From: Promicromonospora thailandica
GTDB lineage: Bacteria > Actinomycetota > Actinomycetes > Actinomycetales > Cellulomonadaceae
Assembly (NCBI RefSeq): GCF_024171955.1
Contig: NZ_JAMTCS010000007.1
Location: forward strand, 62,001 to 126,000
Reading direction: 5' to 3'
DNA: 64,000 nucleotides
Below are positions 16,832 to 25,020 of this stretch, one piece after another. The first letter of the stretch is position 1, and the number at the start of each line of letters is the position of its first letter. The notes beneath the pieces are model-generated. The model was not told the DNA's origin. It searched no databases and was given only the letters and a program-made list of their open reading frames with translations. A program made the position numbers and the translations under genes.

Positions 16832-18016
16832 TCAGCCGACGGTCGCCCCGAAGATCAGCCCCAGCACGTAGGTGACGCCCGCGGCGCCGAGGCCGATGGC
16901 GAGCTGCCGCAGCGCCCGCGTGAGCGGCGACGTCCCCGAGAGCAGACCGACGACGGCTCCCGTCACGAGGAGCGCCAGCCCGACCAGACCAGCGGCGACC
17001 ACCACGGCCGCGAGGCCGTCGAGCCCGAACAGGTACGGCAGCACCGGCACCACGGCACCGGACGCGAAGAAGCAGAAGGAGGACAGCGCTGCTCCCCACG
17101 CCGTGCCGTGCGTCTCCAGGTCGTCGCCCTCGTCCGCCGACGGCTCGGCGACGCCACCCGGGTGCGCCAGCGGGTGCTCCGCGGGCGCGGCCGTGAGCCG
17201 CGCCAGGACGGCGTCGGCGTGCGCCGTCGCGTCCTCCACGGTCATCCCCCGGGCCCGGTAGACGAGCGCGAGCTCGTTGGCGTCGACGTCGAGGTGGGGC
17301 AGCGCGGCGGCGGCGTCGGGCGAGGGCGACGACGCCTCCAGCAGCTCCCGCTGCGACCGCACCGACACGAACTCGCCCGCACCCATCGACAGGGCACCCG
17401 CCAGCAGGCCGGCGAGGCCCGAGAGCAGCACGGTGTTCGTCGCCACCCCGGACGCGCCGATACCGAGCACGAGGGCGAGGTTGGAGACCAGACCGTCGTT
17501 GGCGCCGAACACCGCGGCGCGGAACGTGCCCGACAGCCGGTTGCGGCCGCGCGTGGCCAGGGCCCGCACGACCTCCTCGTGGATCTGCTCGTCGGCGGCC
17601 ATCGTCACGGTCGCGTCGGCGTCGTGCGCGTAGGACGACCGGGCCTCGGCCCGCTGCGCGAGCGCCAGCACGAAGACGCCGCCGAACCGGCGGGCCAGGA
17701 AGCCGAGCGCGCGCGTGCGCAGGTCGCCGCGCACGGGTGCGCCGACGTCGGGCCCCAGCAGGTCGAGCCAGTGCGTCTCGTGCCGCTTCTCCGCGCGTGC
17801 GAGCGCGAGCAGGATCTCCCGCTCCTCGCCGGTACGGCGGCCGGCGAGGTCCCGGTAGACCGCGGCCTCGGCCCGCTCGTCCGCGAGCAGACGGCGCCAG
17901 CGCCGGACGTCGGCGGCAGTCCGACGTCGGGACGGGTGCTGCTCCTGCGCCCGCTGGGCGGGCGTGGGCGAGCCGCCGGGCGGGCGGCGGGACGGTTCGG
18001 ACGAGAGATGGGGCAC
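16832..18016 (-). CDS. VIT1/CCC1 metal transporter with N-terminal ferritin-like domain
   Basis: 394 residues. Residues about 30-165 form a ferritin-like/rubrerythrin-type helical domain with metal-ligand spacing (ERAEAAVYRDL, then EKRHETHW, then DEQIHEEVV). Residues about 170-394 are the VIT1 transporter, with GANDGLVSNLALVLGIG and SMGAGEFVSVRSQRELL motifs and five helices. The family moves iron or manganese across the membrane, and the ferritin-like domain presumably binds or oxidises the metal first. The GTG at 18016 is a tentative start; a longer frame runs into the divergent RNase H-like gene. Confidence 0.85.
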   Translation of the reverse strand: MPHLSSEPSRRPPGGSPTPAQRAQEQHPSRRRTAADVRRWRRLLADERAEAAVYRDLAGRRTGEEREILLALARAEKRHETHWLDLLGPDVGAPVRGDLRTRALGFLARRFGGVFVLALAQRAEARSSYAHDADATVTMAADEQIHEEVVRALATRGRNRLSGTFRAAVFGANDGLVSNLALVLGIGASGVATNTVLLSGLAGLLAGALSMGAGEFVSVRSQRELLEASSPSPDAAAALPHLDVDANELALVYRARGMTVEDATAHADAVLARLTAAPAEHPLAHPGGVAEPSADEGDDLETHGTAWGAALSSFCFFASGAVVPVLPYLFGLDGLAAVVVAAGLVGLALLVTGAVVGLLSGTSPLTRALRQLAIGLGAAGVTYVLGLIFGATVG

Positions 18017-18158
18017 CTCGTCATCATGCCCAGGAAAGCGCGGCAGTGGGTTTCGTGGCCCCTGGGCACGGGGTTCGCCCGGCCGAACTCTCGTGCGGGG
18101 ACGCCCGGCGCCGCCACGCCCTGGGCGGCCGTACGGGTTCCGGGCGGAAGGAGGCACA

Positions 18159-18752
18159 ATGGACGCCGTGATCATCGTCAGCACGCACGGATCGGCCGCG
18201 CCCAGCGGCGCGATCGGGTGGGCCTGGATCAACCACGCGGGTGGTCAGTTCGACTCGGGCGGCGCTGCCCGGGGCAACGACCAGGTCGCGGCGCTCTCGG
18301 CCCTGCTGCGCGCGATCGAGGCGCACCCCGGCGACGAGCCGCTGCTCGTCGAATCGAGCTCGCAGTACGCCATCCGATCGGTGTCCGAGTGGTCCGAGGG
18401 GTGGAAGCGCAACGACTGGCGCTCCCCGTCCGGCGACCCGGTGCCCAACCTCGAGCTCGTGCGGGAGATCGACCGTGCCGTCACGGAGCGCACCGGACCC
18501 GTCCGGTTCCACTGGGTGCGGGGTCACGTCGGTAACCCGTACAACGAGCGCGTCGACCAGCTCGCCGGCTTCGCCGCCGAGGAGTGGGCAGCGGGACGGG
18601 GCGGCGTCGGCGAGATGCTCGTGCCCGACGGCGGCATGATCCCCGACGCCGAGCTGCGCGGCGCCACGCTGCCCGCCGAGCCGGCCGAGGTGCCCGCGAC
18701 GCCGGCACCCGCACCCGTGGGCCGCACCTGGGAGTCGGTCACACTCTTCTGA
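18159..18752 (+). CDS. RNase H-fold protein lacking most catalytic acids
   Basis: 197 residues; ATG 18159 with GGAGG upstream. Residues 1-150 follow the RNase HI fold closely: VSTHGSAAPSGAIGWAW, SSSQYAIRSVSEWSEGWK, and FHWVRGHVGNPYNERVDQLA. Compared with E. coli RNase HI, the catalytic residues are changed: D10 is H10, E48 is A44, and D70 is S67. Only the last aspartate (D133) and the GH histidine remain. It should bind RNA/DNA hybrid poorly or without cleavage; a binding or regulatory role is possible. A 45-residue Pro/Ala tail follows. No partner is evident nearby. Confidence 0.85.
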   Translation: MDAVIIVSTHGSAAPSGAIGWAWINHAGGQFDSGGAARGNDQVAALSALLRAIEAHPGDEPLLVESSSQYAIRSVSEWSEGWKRNDWRSPSGDPVPNLELVREIDRAVTERTGPVRFHWVRGHVGNPYNERVDQLAGFAAEEWAAGRGGVGEMLVPDGGMIPDAELRGATLPAEPAEVPATPAPAPVGRTWESVTLF

Positions 18753-18800
18753 CCCGGGTGCCGACCTGGCCCTGGTCGCACGGACGATGAGCGGTGCGGC

Positions 18801-20264
18801 CTAGAGGCCGACCAGCACCCGGTCCGGCTCGGTCACGACAGGCTCCTCGGCGGCCGGCTCCCGCACGAAGAGCGGCACGGGCTTGGCCGTGCGGGCGCTG
18901 AACTCCAGCCGGTCCGCGACGGCGCGCGCGTGCTGCGCCATCTCGTGCGCGATCGTGATGCTCTCGCCCAGGTAGGCGCGCGGGTCGATGAGGCGGCAGA
19001 TCTCGTCGCGGCCGAAGTACGCGCTGACGGTGGCGTTCCGCACCAGCAGGTCCAGGAACGGCGTGTCGCCGACCGCCGACTCCTGCGCCACCTCGTACAC
19101 GACCTCGTGCGCCTTCTGCCGGCCGATCCGCTCGCCGAGCTCCATCATGAGCGACTCCGAGCCGATCAGACCCTCGCTCAGCGCCAGGTTGGCGCGCATG
19201 CGCTGCTCGTCCAGCTCGAGGCCGTCGAGGATCACGTCGAGGCGGGTCAGGATGTCGCCCGCGAGCACCGTGGCCCGGGCGACCGTCTCTTCCAGGAGGT
19301 CGGTCATGCCGCCGTTCGCCTCGTGGTCGTGCTGCATGGACTCCAGCGCGGGTGCGGCGAGCGCGCGCAGCTGCGCGCTCATCGACAGCAGGTCGAGCGC
19401 GAGCTGGGGGTTGCGCTTGTGCGGCATGGTCGAGCTGCCGACCGTGCCGTCCGGGATGGGCTCGAACGCCTCGCCGAACTCCGGCTGCATCATCGAGTAG
19501 ATGTCCTTGCCGATCTTGCCGGCGGTGCCCGCGACCTGGGCGAGCGTCAGCACGAACTCGACGATGCCGTCGTTGATCGCGCGCGACGGGACCGGCATGG
19601 TGCCCAGCCCCAGGTGGTTCGCGACGCGGCGCTCGACCTCGCGCCCGGCCGGGCCGAACGACGCGAACGTACCGACGGCGCCGCCCATGAGCACCCGGAA
19701 CAGCCGGTCCTCCAGGCGTTCCAGCCGGTCGGTGTGCGCGGTCAGCTCGTCGATCCAGACGGCGACCTTGAAGCCGAACGTGACGGGAACGGCGTGCTGG
19801 CTGTGGGTGCGGCCGGCCATCGGCACGGCCGCCGACGCCTCCGCCTGCTTGGACATGCCGCGCAGCACCTTGGCGGTGAGGTCCTTGAGCGCCCGGTGCG
19901 CGTCGCGCAGCACCAGGACGTCGGCGGTCTGCGTGATGTTCTGCGTGGTCGCGCCCCAGTGCACCCAGCCGCCGTGCTCGCGGCCGACCACGCGGGCGAA
20001 CTCCTCGATGAGCGGCATCAGGGGGTGGCTCGCGGACGCCGTCTCGGCGGCCACGCGGTCCAGGTCCAGCTTGTCGACCTGGGCGTGCTGCGCGATCGCC
20101 TCGCCCGCCGGCTCGGGGATCAGGCCGACCTCGGCCTCGGCCAGTGCGAGCGCCGCCTCGACGTCGAGGCGTGCCTGGAATCGGTTCTCGACGCTGAAGA
20201 GGTGCGCGATCCCGGCATCGGGAACGCGTCCGTCCGTGAAGTGTCGAATCGATTCGTTGATCAT
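18801..20264 (-). CDS. Fumarate-lyase superfamily enzyme (adenylosuccinate lyase / carboxymuconate cycloisomerase type)
   Basis: 487 residues with all three superfamily regions: HWGATTQNITQTAD (about 100), GRTHSQHAVPVTFG (about 150) and the signature GSSTMPHKRNP (about 285). The catalytic serine lies in the last. By homology it is an adenylosuccinate lyase family member. The genes upstream on the same strand make an aromatic ring-cleavage pathway, so a carboxymuconate-cycloisomerase-like role is also possible. The regulated-looking promoter (20358-20405) hints at a catabolic role, but a housekeeping PurB cannot be excluded. Confidence 0.75.
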   Translation of the reverse strand: MINESIRHFTDGRVPDAGIAHLFSVENRFQARLDVEAALALAEAEVGLIPEPAGEAIAQHAQVDKLDLDRVAAETASASHPLMPLIEEFARVVGREHGGWVHWGATTQNITQTADVLVLRDAHRALKDLTAKVLRGMSKQAEASAAVPMAGRTHSQHAVPVTFGFKVAVWIDELTAHTDRLERLEDRLFRVLMGGAVGTFASFGPAGREVERRVANHLGLGTMPVPSRAINDGIVEFVLTLAQVAGTAGKIGKDIYSMMQPEFGEAFEPIPDGTVGSSTMPHKRNPQLALDLLSMSAQLRALAAPALESMQHDHEANGGMTDLLEETVARATVLAGDILTRLDVILDGLELDEQRMRANLALSEGLIGSESLMMELGERIGRQKAHEVVYEVAQESAVGDTPFLDLLVRNATVSAYFGRDEICRLIDPRAYLGESITIAHEMAQHARAVADRLEFSARTAKPVPLFVREPAAEEPVVTEPDRVLVGL

Positions 20265-20357
20265 CCCTGGGTTCCCCGCTCAGTTTTCGCCGCCGGGCGC
20301 GTCTCCGTGCGTCCCGGCGATGCCTCGTACCGAATTGTGGAAGATGAAGCGGCATCA

Positions 20358-20405
20358 AGCCTAGCGGAAATGTTTCCGGAATGTAACAGAGGTGACGCCC
20401 GTCAC
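20358..20405 (-). promoter_or_regulatory. Lyase promoter with operator in the spacer
   Basis: Minus-strand -35 TTACAT (20381-20386) and -10 TAGGCT (20358-20363), 17 bases apart. The inverted repeat GGAAA-TG-TTTCC (20366-20377) fills the spacer, and a second one, GTGACG-CC-CGTCAC (20392-20405), lies just upstream of the -35. This layout suggests a repressor and an activator site. Confidence 0.6.
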
Positions 20406-20523
20406 ACCCGCCGAGGTCTCGCAGGGGCCGTCACCTGGCCGTTCGTGCGCGGCGCGGACGGTCCGCCCCGAAGCGGGTGAACTTGCCCGGCGCGTCCGAT
20501 CGTCTCGTATGCCGGACAACAGC

Positions 20524-20579
20524 GGCCGGTGGCCCGGGGCCCGTCGATCGGTCGATCGACAGGTCCCGGCCCACCGGCC
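20524..20579. terminator. Long imperfect hairpin after the 45-aa ORF
   Basis: GGCCGGTGG/CCACCGGCC outer stem continues inward with one mismatch and one GU pair. An inner perfect palindrome, GTCGATCG-GT-CGATCGAC, spans 20543-20560. It lies 22 bases past the small ORF's stop on the same strand. Confidence 0.55.
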
Positions 20580-20601
20580 GTGGTCGGTGCTGCGCCCGCG
20601 G

Positions 20602-20739
20602 TCAGGCCGCGTTCGGCTCCTCCTGGGCGTCGCGTTCGTCGCGGTGCGGCGCGAAGGCGTCGAGCGCGCTCCGATGCAGGAGCGTGGTCCGGCGCGGGTT
20701 GGCGATGGAGTGGTACTGGGCGTCGTCGGCGTCCGTCAT
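20602..20739 (-). CDS. Putative 45-aa small protein
   Basis: A short frame with a very strong ribosome binding site (GGAGGAGGACC then ATG at 20739). The product begins MTDADDAQYHSIANPRR and ends EEPNAA. It is hydrophilic, charged, with no cysteine and no membrane segment. It lies downstream of the dioxygenase on the same strand, with a hairpin right after its stop, as expected for the last gene of the operon or for a small independent unit. No family is recognised. Confidence 0.5.
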   Translation of the reverse strand: MTDADDAQYHSIANPRRTTLLHRSALDAFAPHRDERDAQEEPNAA

Positions 20740-20872
20740 GGTCCTCCTCCGGTGCAGGTGTGCGGTGGCACTGCACGTGGTTCACCGCTGGTGTGCGGAT
20801 CAACCATCTTCCGTGGTAACCGATTCCCCCGTCGACCGAAGGAGCTGTGATCTCGGCCTCACCGCACTCGCC

Positions 20873-21781
20873 TCACCGGACAGTGCCCGGCGCCAGCACG
20901 ACGTCGAACCGGGTGCGCGACCACGTGCCGGCGACCGCGCGCCCGTCCGGCGTCGGCGTGCCCGCCGCCTGCTCCTCGAAGTCCATGACGAGCGAGTCCT
21001 TGACCCCGAACACCGAGTCGGACGCGAGCAGCTCGTCGCCCCGCACGAAGATGTGGGTCACCAGGGTGCGCAGGCCTGGCGCGGACACCATGAAGTGCAG
21101 GTGCGCCGCGCGCATCGGCGACCGCCCGGACGCCGCCAGCAGGGCCCCGACCGGCCCGTCGTGGGGGATCGGGTACGGCGTGGGCGTGACGGCCCAGAAG
21201 CGGTAGCCGCCGTCGTCGTCCGTGAAGAGGTGGGCGCGGCCCGCGGTGCGGTCGTCGCCGTACTGGACGTCGTAGAAACCGTCCTCGTCCGCCTCCCACA
21301 CCTCGATGCGCGCGCCCGGGACCGGCCTGCCCGACGTGTCGGTGACGGTGCCCTCGACCCAGCACGGCTGCCCCGTCGCCCCGCCCGCGATGTCGCCGCC
21401 GTTCTCGATGCGTGGCGCGTCGTCCACGAAGAACGGGCCGAACACGGTGGCCTCCGTCGCGTTCCCCGAGGCGACGTTGTTCATGGCGATGGTCTGCATC
21501 GAGGCGCCCAGCACGTCGGACAGCAGGATGAACTCCTGCCGCTTGTCGTCGGTCAGGTGCCCGGTCGCGGTGAGGAACCCGATGGCCCGGTTCCACTCGT
21601 CCTCCGTGAGCCGCACCTCGCGCAGGAAGGCGTGCAGGTGCCGGGTCAGCGACTGGAGCACGGTCCGCAGCCGCGCGTCCTGCGCGCCCTCGAACGAGGC
21701 GACGACCCGCTCGACCAGCTCCTGCTCACGGGCGGCCTGCTCGGGCGTGACGGCGTCCGCCGGACCGGGCGCCTCAGGCAT
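20873..21781 (-). CDS. Intradiol ring-cleavage dioxygenase, hydroxyquinol 1,2-dioxygenase type
   Basis: 302 residues. An N-terminal helical dimerisation domain (about 20-115) is followed by the intradiol beta-sandwich. The Fe(III) ligands are visible as Tyr in [11 protein letters not shown], Tyr in GGYRFWAV, and two His in [10 protein letters not shown]. The sequence [10 protein letters not shown] and overall length fit hydroxyquinol dioxygenases, which open 1,2,4-trihydroxybenzene to maleylacetate. The ATG overlaps the stop of the flavin hydroxylase gene by 8 bases, so the pair is translated together. Catechol or chlorocatechol dioxygenase is the main alternative. Confidence 0.85.
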   Translation of the reverse strand: MPEAPGPADAVTPEQAAREQELVERVVASFEGAQDARLRTVLQSLTRHLHAFLREVRLTEDEWNRAIGFLTATGHLTDDKRQEFILLSDVLGASMQTIAMNNVASGNATEATVFGPFFVDDAPRIENGGDIAGGATGQPCWVEGTVTDTSGRPVPGARIEVWEADEDGFYDVQYGDDRTAGRAHLFTDDDGGYRFWAVTPTPYPIPHDGPVGALLAASGRSPMRAAHLHFMVSAPGLRTLVTHIFVRGDELLASDSVFGVKDSLVMDFEEQAAGTPTPDGRAVAGTWSRTRFDVVLAPGTVR

Positions 21782-23618
21782 CCCGCTCGCTCCGGCCGAG
21801 CACCGCGAGCAGGGCGTCGGCGAGCGCCCGCTCCGGGTCGTCCGCGAGGGTCTGCGCGCGCCACGCCACGTGCGTGTCGGGCCGCACCAGGATCGCGCCC
21901 GACTCCTCGACGCCGCGCATCCGGGCCCAGTCGTAGTAGGTGTCGATGACGTCACGCCCCGGTCCGATGACCACGGCCTCCAGCGGCACGCCGAGCCCGG
22001 CGGCGACCTTGCCGGCGGCGTCGGCCCACGCCTCGCCCGCGATGCCGGTGACCAGCGTGAACCTCCCGTACGGGACCAGGTCGTGGGTCGAGCGCTTGTG
22101 CCCGTCGACGTCGGCCACCCACACGTGCGGGAACCGCGCGCCCGGCACGGTGGACTGCTTGTAGTAGAGCTCGGGGTCGCGCTCGTCCTCCGGCTTCGGC
22201 GACCCGTCCGGGACGACGGCGGCCGACTCGTAGAACTGGCCCATCTCCACGCCGTGCGCGTTGAACTCGTAGTGCTTGAGGTCCATCGCGTCCACGAGGG
22301 CGGCCCGCTTGGCGGCGCCGGCCGGGGTGTTGGCCTTGCGCTCGTCGATCGCGGCCTGCATCTCCTCGGGCGTGCCGGCGTCGAGCACCCCGAGCACCTC
22401 CAGGAACCGGAACTCGCCGCCCGACTTGTTGGCGCGCAGCACGATCTGCTCGGCGACCGGTGCCCGTTCGGCCGAGTAGGTCTCCAGGAGCGAGGGCGCG
22501 GCGTAGCCCCGGAGCACGGCGGCGATCTTCCAGGCGAGGTTGTAGGAGTCCTGGACCGAGGTGTTGGAGCCGAGGCCGTTGCTCGGCGGGTGGCGGTGCA
22601 CGGCGTCGCCGGCACAGAAGACGCGGCCCTGCTGGAGGTGGGTCGCGTACATCTGGTTGTTGCCCCACAGCGAGTAGCCCGTGATCTCGACGTCGAGGTC
22701 CTCGACGCCGACGAGCTGGCGCACGATCTCGGTCGCGGCGTCGTCGTCGAGCTGCGGCGGCTCGCCCGAGATGTCGTAGCCCCAGACGACGAGCCACTCG
22801 TTCCACGGCCGGACCATGCGGACCAGGCCGGCACCGATGCCGCCGACGTCGGAGCCGGGCTGCAGCACCCAGTACAGGACCGACGGGCGGTGGCCCACGA
22901 GGTGGCTGAGGTCTGCCTTGAAGGTGATGTTCATGGAGCCCGCGATGTCCATCGCGCCCTCCATGGGCAGGCCGAGGTCGGCGGCCACCTGCGAGCGGGC
23001 ACCGTCGCCACCGATCAGGTACTTCGAGCGGATCGTGTACTCGGTCCCGGTGACGCGGTCGAGCACGCGGGTGCTGACGCCGCCGTCGTCCTGGGTATGG
23101 CCGAGGTACTCGGTGGAGAACCGCGACTGGGCGCCGCGCCGGGAGGCGTTCTTGACGAGGATCGGCTCGAGGTAGGTCTGCGGGATGTCGACCGTGAGCG
23201 ACGGGGAGGCGAGGCGCGCGTCCGCCTCGCGGGCGGGGTGGGTCTCCCAGGTCAGGATGCGGCCGATCTCCTCGCCGTCGATCGCCGTGCAGAAGACCGT
23301 GTCGCCGACGAGCTCGTGCGGGGTCGCGTCCGCGAGCACCTGGTCCTCGATGCCCAGGTCGCGGAAGATCTCCATGGTGCGCTGGTTGGTGATGTGCGCT
23401 CGGGGCGTGTTGGCCGTCCAGCGGTACTTGGTGATCATGATCGTGTCGATCCCCAGGCTCGCCAGGAACAGGGCGGCGGACGCGCCCGCCGGTCCCGAGC
23501 CGACCACCAGGACGCCCGTCTCGACGACGACGTCGGAGGCCGGTGTGCCGGTCCCGGTGCTGCGGGCGGGGGAGCTGGGCAGTGCGGTCGTGGTCTGACC
23601 GTCGTCGAACTCAGGCAT
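21774..23618 (-). CDS. FAD-dependent aromatic hydroxylase (phenol / 2,4-dichlorophenol / resorcinol hydroxylase type)
   Basis: 614 residues of the class A flavoprotein monooxygenases. The FAD-binding GxGxxG is [16 protein letters not shown] near residue 40, the DG motif is [10 protein letters not shown] near 205, and the GD motif is [18 protein letters not shown] near 340. The C-terminal third is thioredoxin-like, as in TfdB and PHHY-type enzymes. Being fused by overlap to a hydroxyquinol-type dioxygenase, it likely hydroxylates resorcinol or a related phenol using NAD(P)H and oxygen. The exact substrate is inference. Confidence 0.87.
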   Translation of the reverse strand: MPEFDDGQTTTALPSSPARSTGTGTPASDVVVETGVLVVGSGPAGASAALFLASLGIDTIMITKYRWTANTPRAHITNQRTMEIFRDLGIEDQVLADATPHELVGDTVFCTAIDGEEIGRILTWETHPAREADARLASPSLTVDIPQTYLEPILVKNASRRGAQSRFSTEYLGHTQDDGGVSTRVLDRVTGTEYTIRSKYLIGGDGARSQVAADLGLPMEGAMDIAGSMNITFKADLSHLVGHRPSVLYWVLQPGSDVGGIGAGLVRMVRPWNEWLVVWGYDISGEPPQLDDDAATEIVRQLVGVEDLDVEITGYSLWGNNQMYATHLQQGRVFCAGDAVHRHPPSNGLGSNTSVQDSYNLAWKIAAVLRGYAAPSLLETYSAERAPVAEQIVLRANKSGGEFRFLEVLGVLDAGTPEEMQAAIDERKANTPAGAAKRAALVDAMDLKHYEFNAHGVEMGQFYESAAVVPDGSPKPEDERDPELYYKQSTVPGARFPHVWVADVDGHKRSTHDLVPYGRFTLVTGIAGEAWADAAGKVAAGLGVPLEAVVIGPGRDVIDTYYDWARMRGVEESGAILVRPDTHVAWRAQTLADDPERALADALLAVLGRSERDA

Positions 23619-23654
23619 GAGCCCAGGATGGCGTGGGACCCCGTCACAGAAAAG

Positions 23655-23673
23655 GGCAAACCAGTAATTTGCC
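23655..23673. promoter_or_regulatory. Inverted repeat upstream of the hydroxylase operon
   Basis: GGCAAA-CCAGTAA-TTTGCC, 37 bases before the hydroxylase ATG and 64 bases before the divergent phosphatase ATG. It is a candidate operator. No regulator gene is adjacent. Confidence 0.5.
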
Positions 23674-23736
23674 TCAATCGGCCAACGGTGGGCCGGTAGG
23701 GGTGCGTTCCGCCGTCGGAACCGGGATGCTCGTGCC

Positions 23737-24387
23737 ATGTCCCACGAGCCCCAGCCCCTGACGCCCCCGCGCGACCCGCAGCTCGTGCTGCTGCGGCACG
23801 GCGAGACCGAGTGGAGCAGGAGCGGGCAGCACACCGGCCGCACCGACCTCCCGCTCACGGCGGCCGGCGAGGAACAGGCCCGGTTCGCCGGGGCCACGCT
23901 CGCCCGGTACGAGTTCGCGGCCGTGCGCACCTCGCCGCTGACCCGGGCGCGGCGTACGGCGGAGCTGGCCGGGTACCCCGACGCCGTCGTCGACGACGAC
24001 CTCGCCGAGTGGGACTACGGGCCGGTGGACGGGCGCACGTCGCGCGACGTGTCTGCGGAGCTCGGGCGCGAGTTCCAGATCTTCGACGACGGCGTACGGG
24101 TGCTGCCGCCGTCGGCCGAGCACGGTGACGGGCGGCCCGGCGAGACGCTGGAGGACGTCGCCGCGCGGGCCGCTCGCGTGGTCGCGCGGGCGGAGGAGAC
24201 CCTCACCGACGGCGGGGACGTGCTGCTCGTGGCGCACGGCCACCTGCTCCGGGTGCTGGCCACGGTCTGGCTCGGCGTGGACCCGCGGCTCGGCGCACGG
24301 TTCGAGCTGGGCACCGCCGCCGTCTGCCTGCTGGGCTACGGGCACAGCCTGCGGACCGTGGAGGGCTGGAACCTGGCGGCGCAGTAG
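23737..24387 (+). CDS. Histidine phosphatase family protein
   Basis: 216 residues. The phosphohistidine motif is LLRHGETEWSRSGQHTGRTD (about 18-37), and the second catalytic histidine is in VLLVAHGHLLR (about 165). The Arg in RTSPLTRARRT and the acid in LAEWDYG are the remaining pocket residues. The GRTDLPLT context is shared with acid phosphatases and phosphoglycerate-mutase-like enzymes of actinobacteria, so a phosphatase on a small phosphorylated metabolite is likely rather than a mutase. Confidence 0.88.
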   Translation: MSHEPQPLTPPRDPQLVLLRHGETEWSRSGQHTGRTDLPLTAAGEEQARFAGATLARYEFAAVRTSPLTRARRTAELAGYPDAVVDDDLAEWDYGPVDGRTSRDVSAELGREFQIFDDGVRVLPPSAEHGDGRPGETLEDVAARAARVVARAEETLTDGGDVLLVAHGHLLRVLATVWLGVDPRLGARFELGTAAVCLLGYGHSLRTVEGWNLAAQ

Positions 24388-24425
24388 ATCCCGATGACGT
24401 AGTAGATCCGCGTGACGCAGTAGGG

Positions 24426-24431
24426 CAGTAT
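24426..24431 (+). promoter_or_regulatory. -10 box of the PH-domain gene
   Basis: CAGTAT 7 bases before the ATG at 24439; leaderless arrangement. Two short near-repeats (GTAGATCC...TGACG) lie upstream at 24385-24425. Confidence 0.4.
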
Positions 24432-24438
24432 TCGCGGC

Positions 24439-24930
24439 ATGAGGGAAGAGCACCTCGCCGAAGGCGAGACCATCGTTCTGCAGCTCCGCACCCACCCCAA
24501 GAAGATCGTCAAGCCGGTCCTGCTGCTCGTGGTGCTGGTCGTGGTGCTGGTGGCGCTCTGGGCGGTGCCGCTGCCGGTGGACCAGATCGTGCTGTGGTTC
24601 GCGACGGCCGTGCTCGTGCTGCTCGGCCTGGTCGCGGCGGCGGGGCCGTTCCTGCGCTGGCGCACCACGCGGTACATCGTCACGAACCAGCGCGTGGCGC
24701 TGCGCACCGGCATCGTCACGCAGACCGGCCGCGACATCCCGCTGTACCGGATCAACAACGTCACCTTCGAGAAGCAGCTCAGCGACCGGTTCTTCGGCTG
24801 CGGCACGCTCGTGATCTCGGACGGCACGGACCAGCCGGGCATGGTCCTGGACGACGTGCCGAACGTCGAGCACGTGCAGCGGACCCTGCAGGACCTGGTG
24901 CGGCAGGGCAAGCAGCTCAGCGACGACTGA
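24439..24930 (+). CDS. PH-domain (bPH2/YdbS-like) membrane protein
   Basis: 163 residues: an N-terminal cytoplasmic stretch, two membrane helices (about 27-48 and 52-72), then the bacterial PH-like domain (RWRTTRYIVTNQRVALRTG, RDIPLYRINNVTFEK, GTLVISDGTDQPG). The family is widespread and poorly characterised. The fold suggests binding of a membrane or protein partner. Confidence 0.85.
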   Translation: MREEHLAEGETIVLQLRTHPKKIVKPVLLLVVLVVVLVALWAVPLPVDQIVLWFATAVLVLLGLVAAAGPFLRWRTTRYIVTNQRVALRTGIVTQTGRDIPLYRINNVTFEKQLSDRFFGCGTLVISDGTDQPGMVLDDVPNVEHVQRTLQDLVRQGKQLSDD

Positions 24931-24961
24931 GTGCGGGGCGTCGTCCCGCGCCCACCCCCTT

Positions 24962-25016
24962 CGAGACCGAGGTTGCTTCGCTCCGGGCCCCCCAGAGCCG
25001 AGCAACCTCGGTCTCG
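24962..25016. terminator. Palindromic element, family A copy 1
   Basis: 16-bp perfect arms (CGAGACCGAGGTTGCT) with a 23-base centre, between convergent genes. The left side shares 26 of 27 bases with a second copy at 58921-58947. The one difference is compensated on the other arm. Confidence 0.8.
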
Positions 25017-25020
25017 TCCG

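Larger units (their letters stand above)
20265..20872. other. 608-bp region between the lyase and dioxygenase genes
   Basis: Contains the lyase promoter with operators (20358-20405), a long imperfect hairpin (20524-20579) and a short ORF (20602-20739). The stretch 20740-20872 shows no gene. Confidence 0.5.

Noticed and set aside
13583-18535. A plus-strand open frame of about 1650 codons
   Set aside because: It is antisense to four genes and only mirrors their codon bias (few TAA/TAG/TGA in high-GC DNA). The product is an Arg/His/Gly-rich shadow with no domain.
20245-20256. Perfect palindrome CGAATCGATTCG at the lyase start
   Set aside because: It falls within coding codons (ESIR) and has no partner sites. 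Likely chance.
24385-24430. Short tandem-like repeat (GTAGATCC...TGACG) between two genes
   Set aside because: Two imperfect copies only, no palindrome or structure, probably a minor local duplication.
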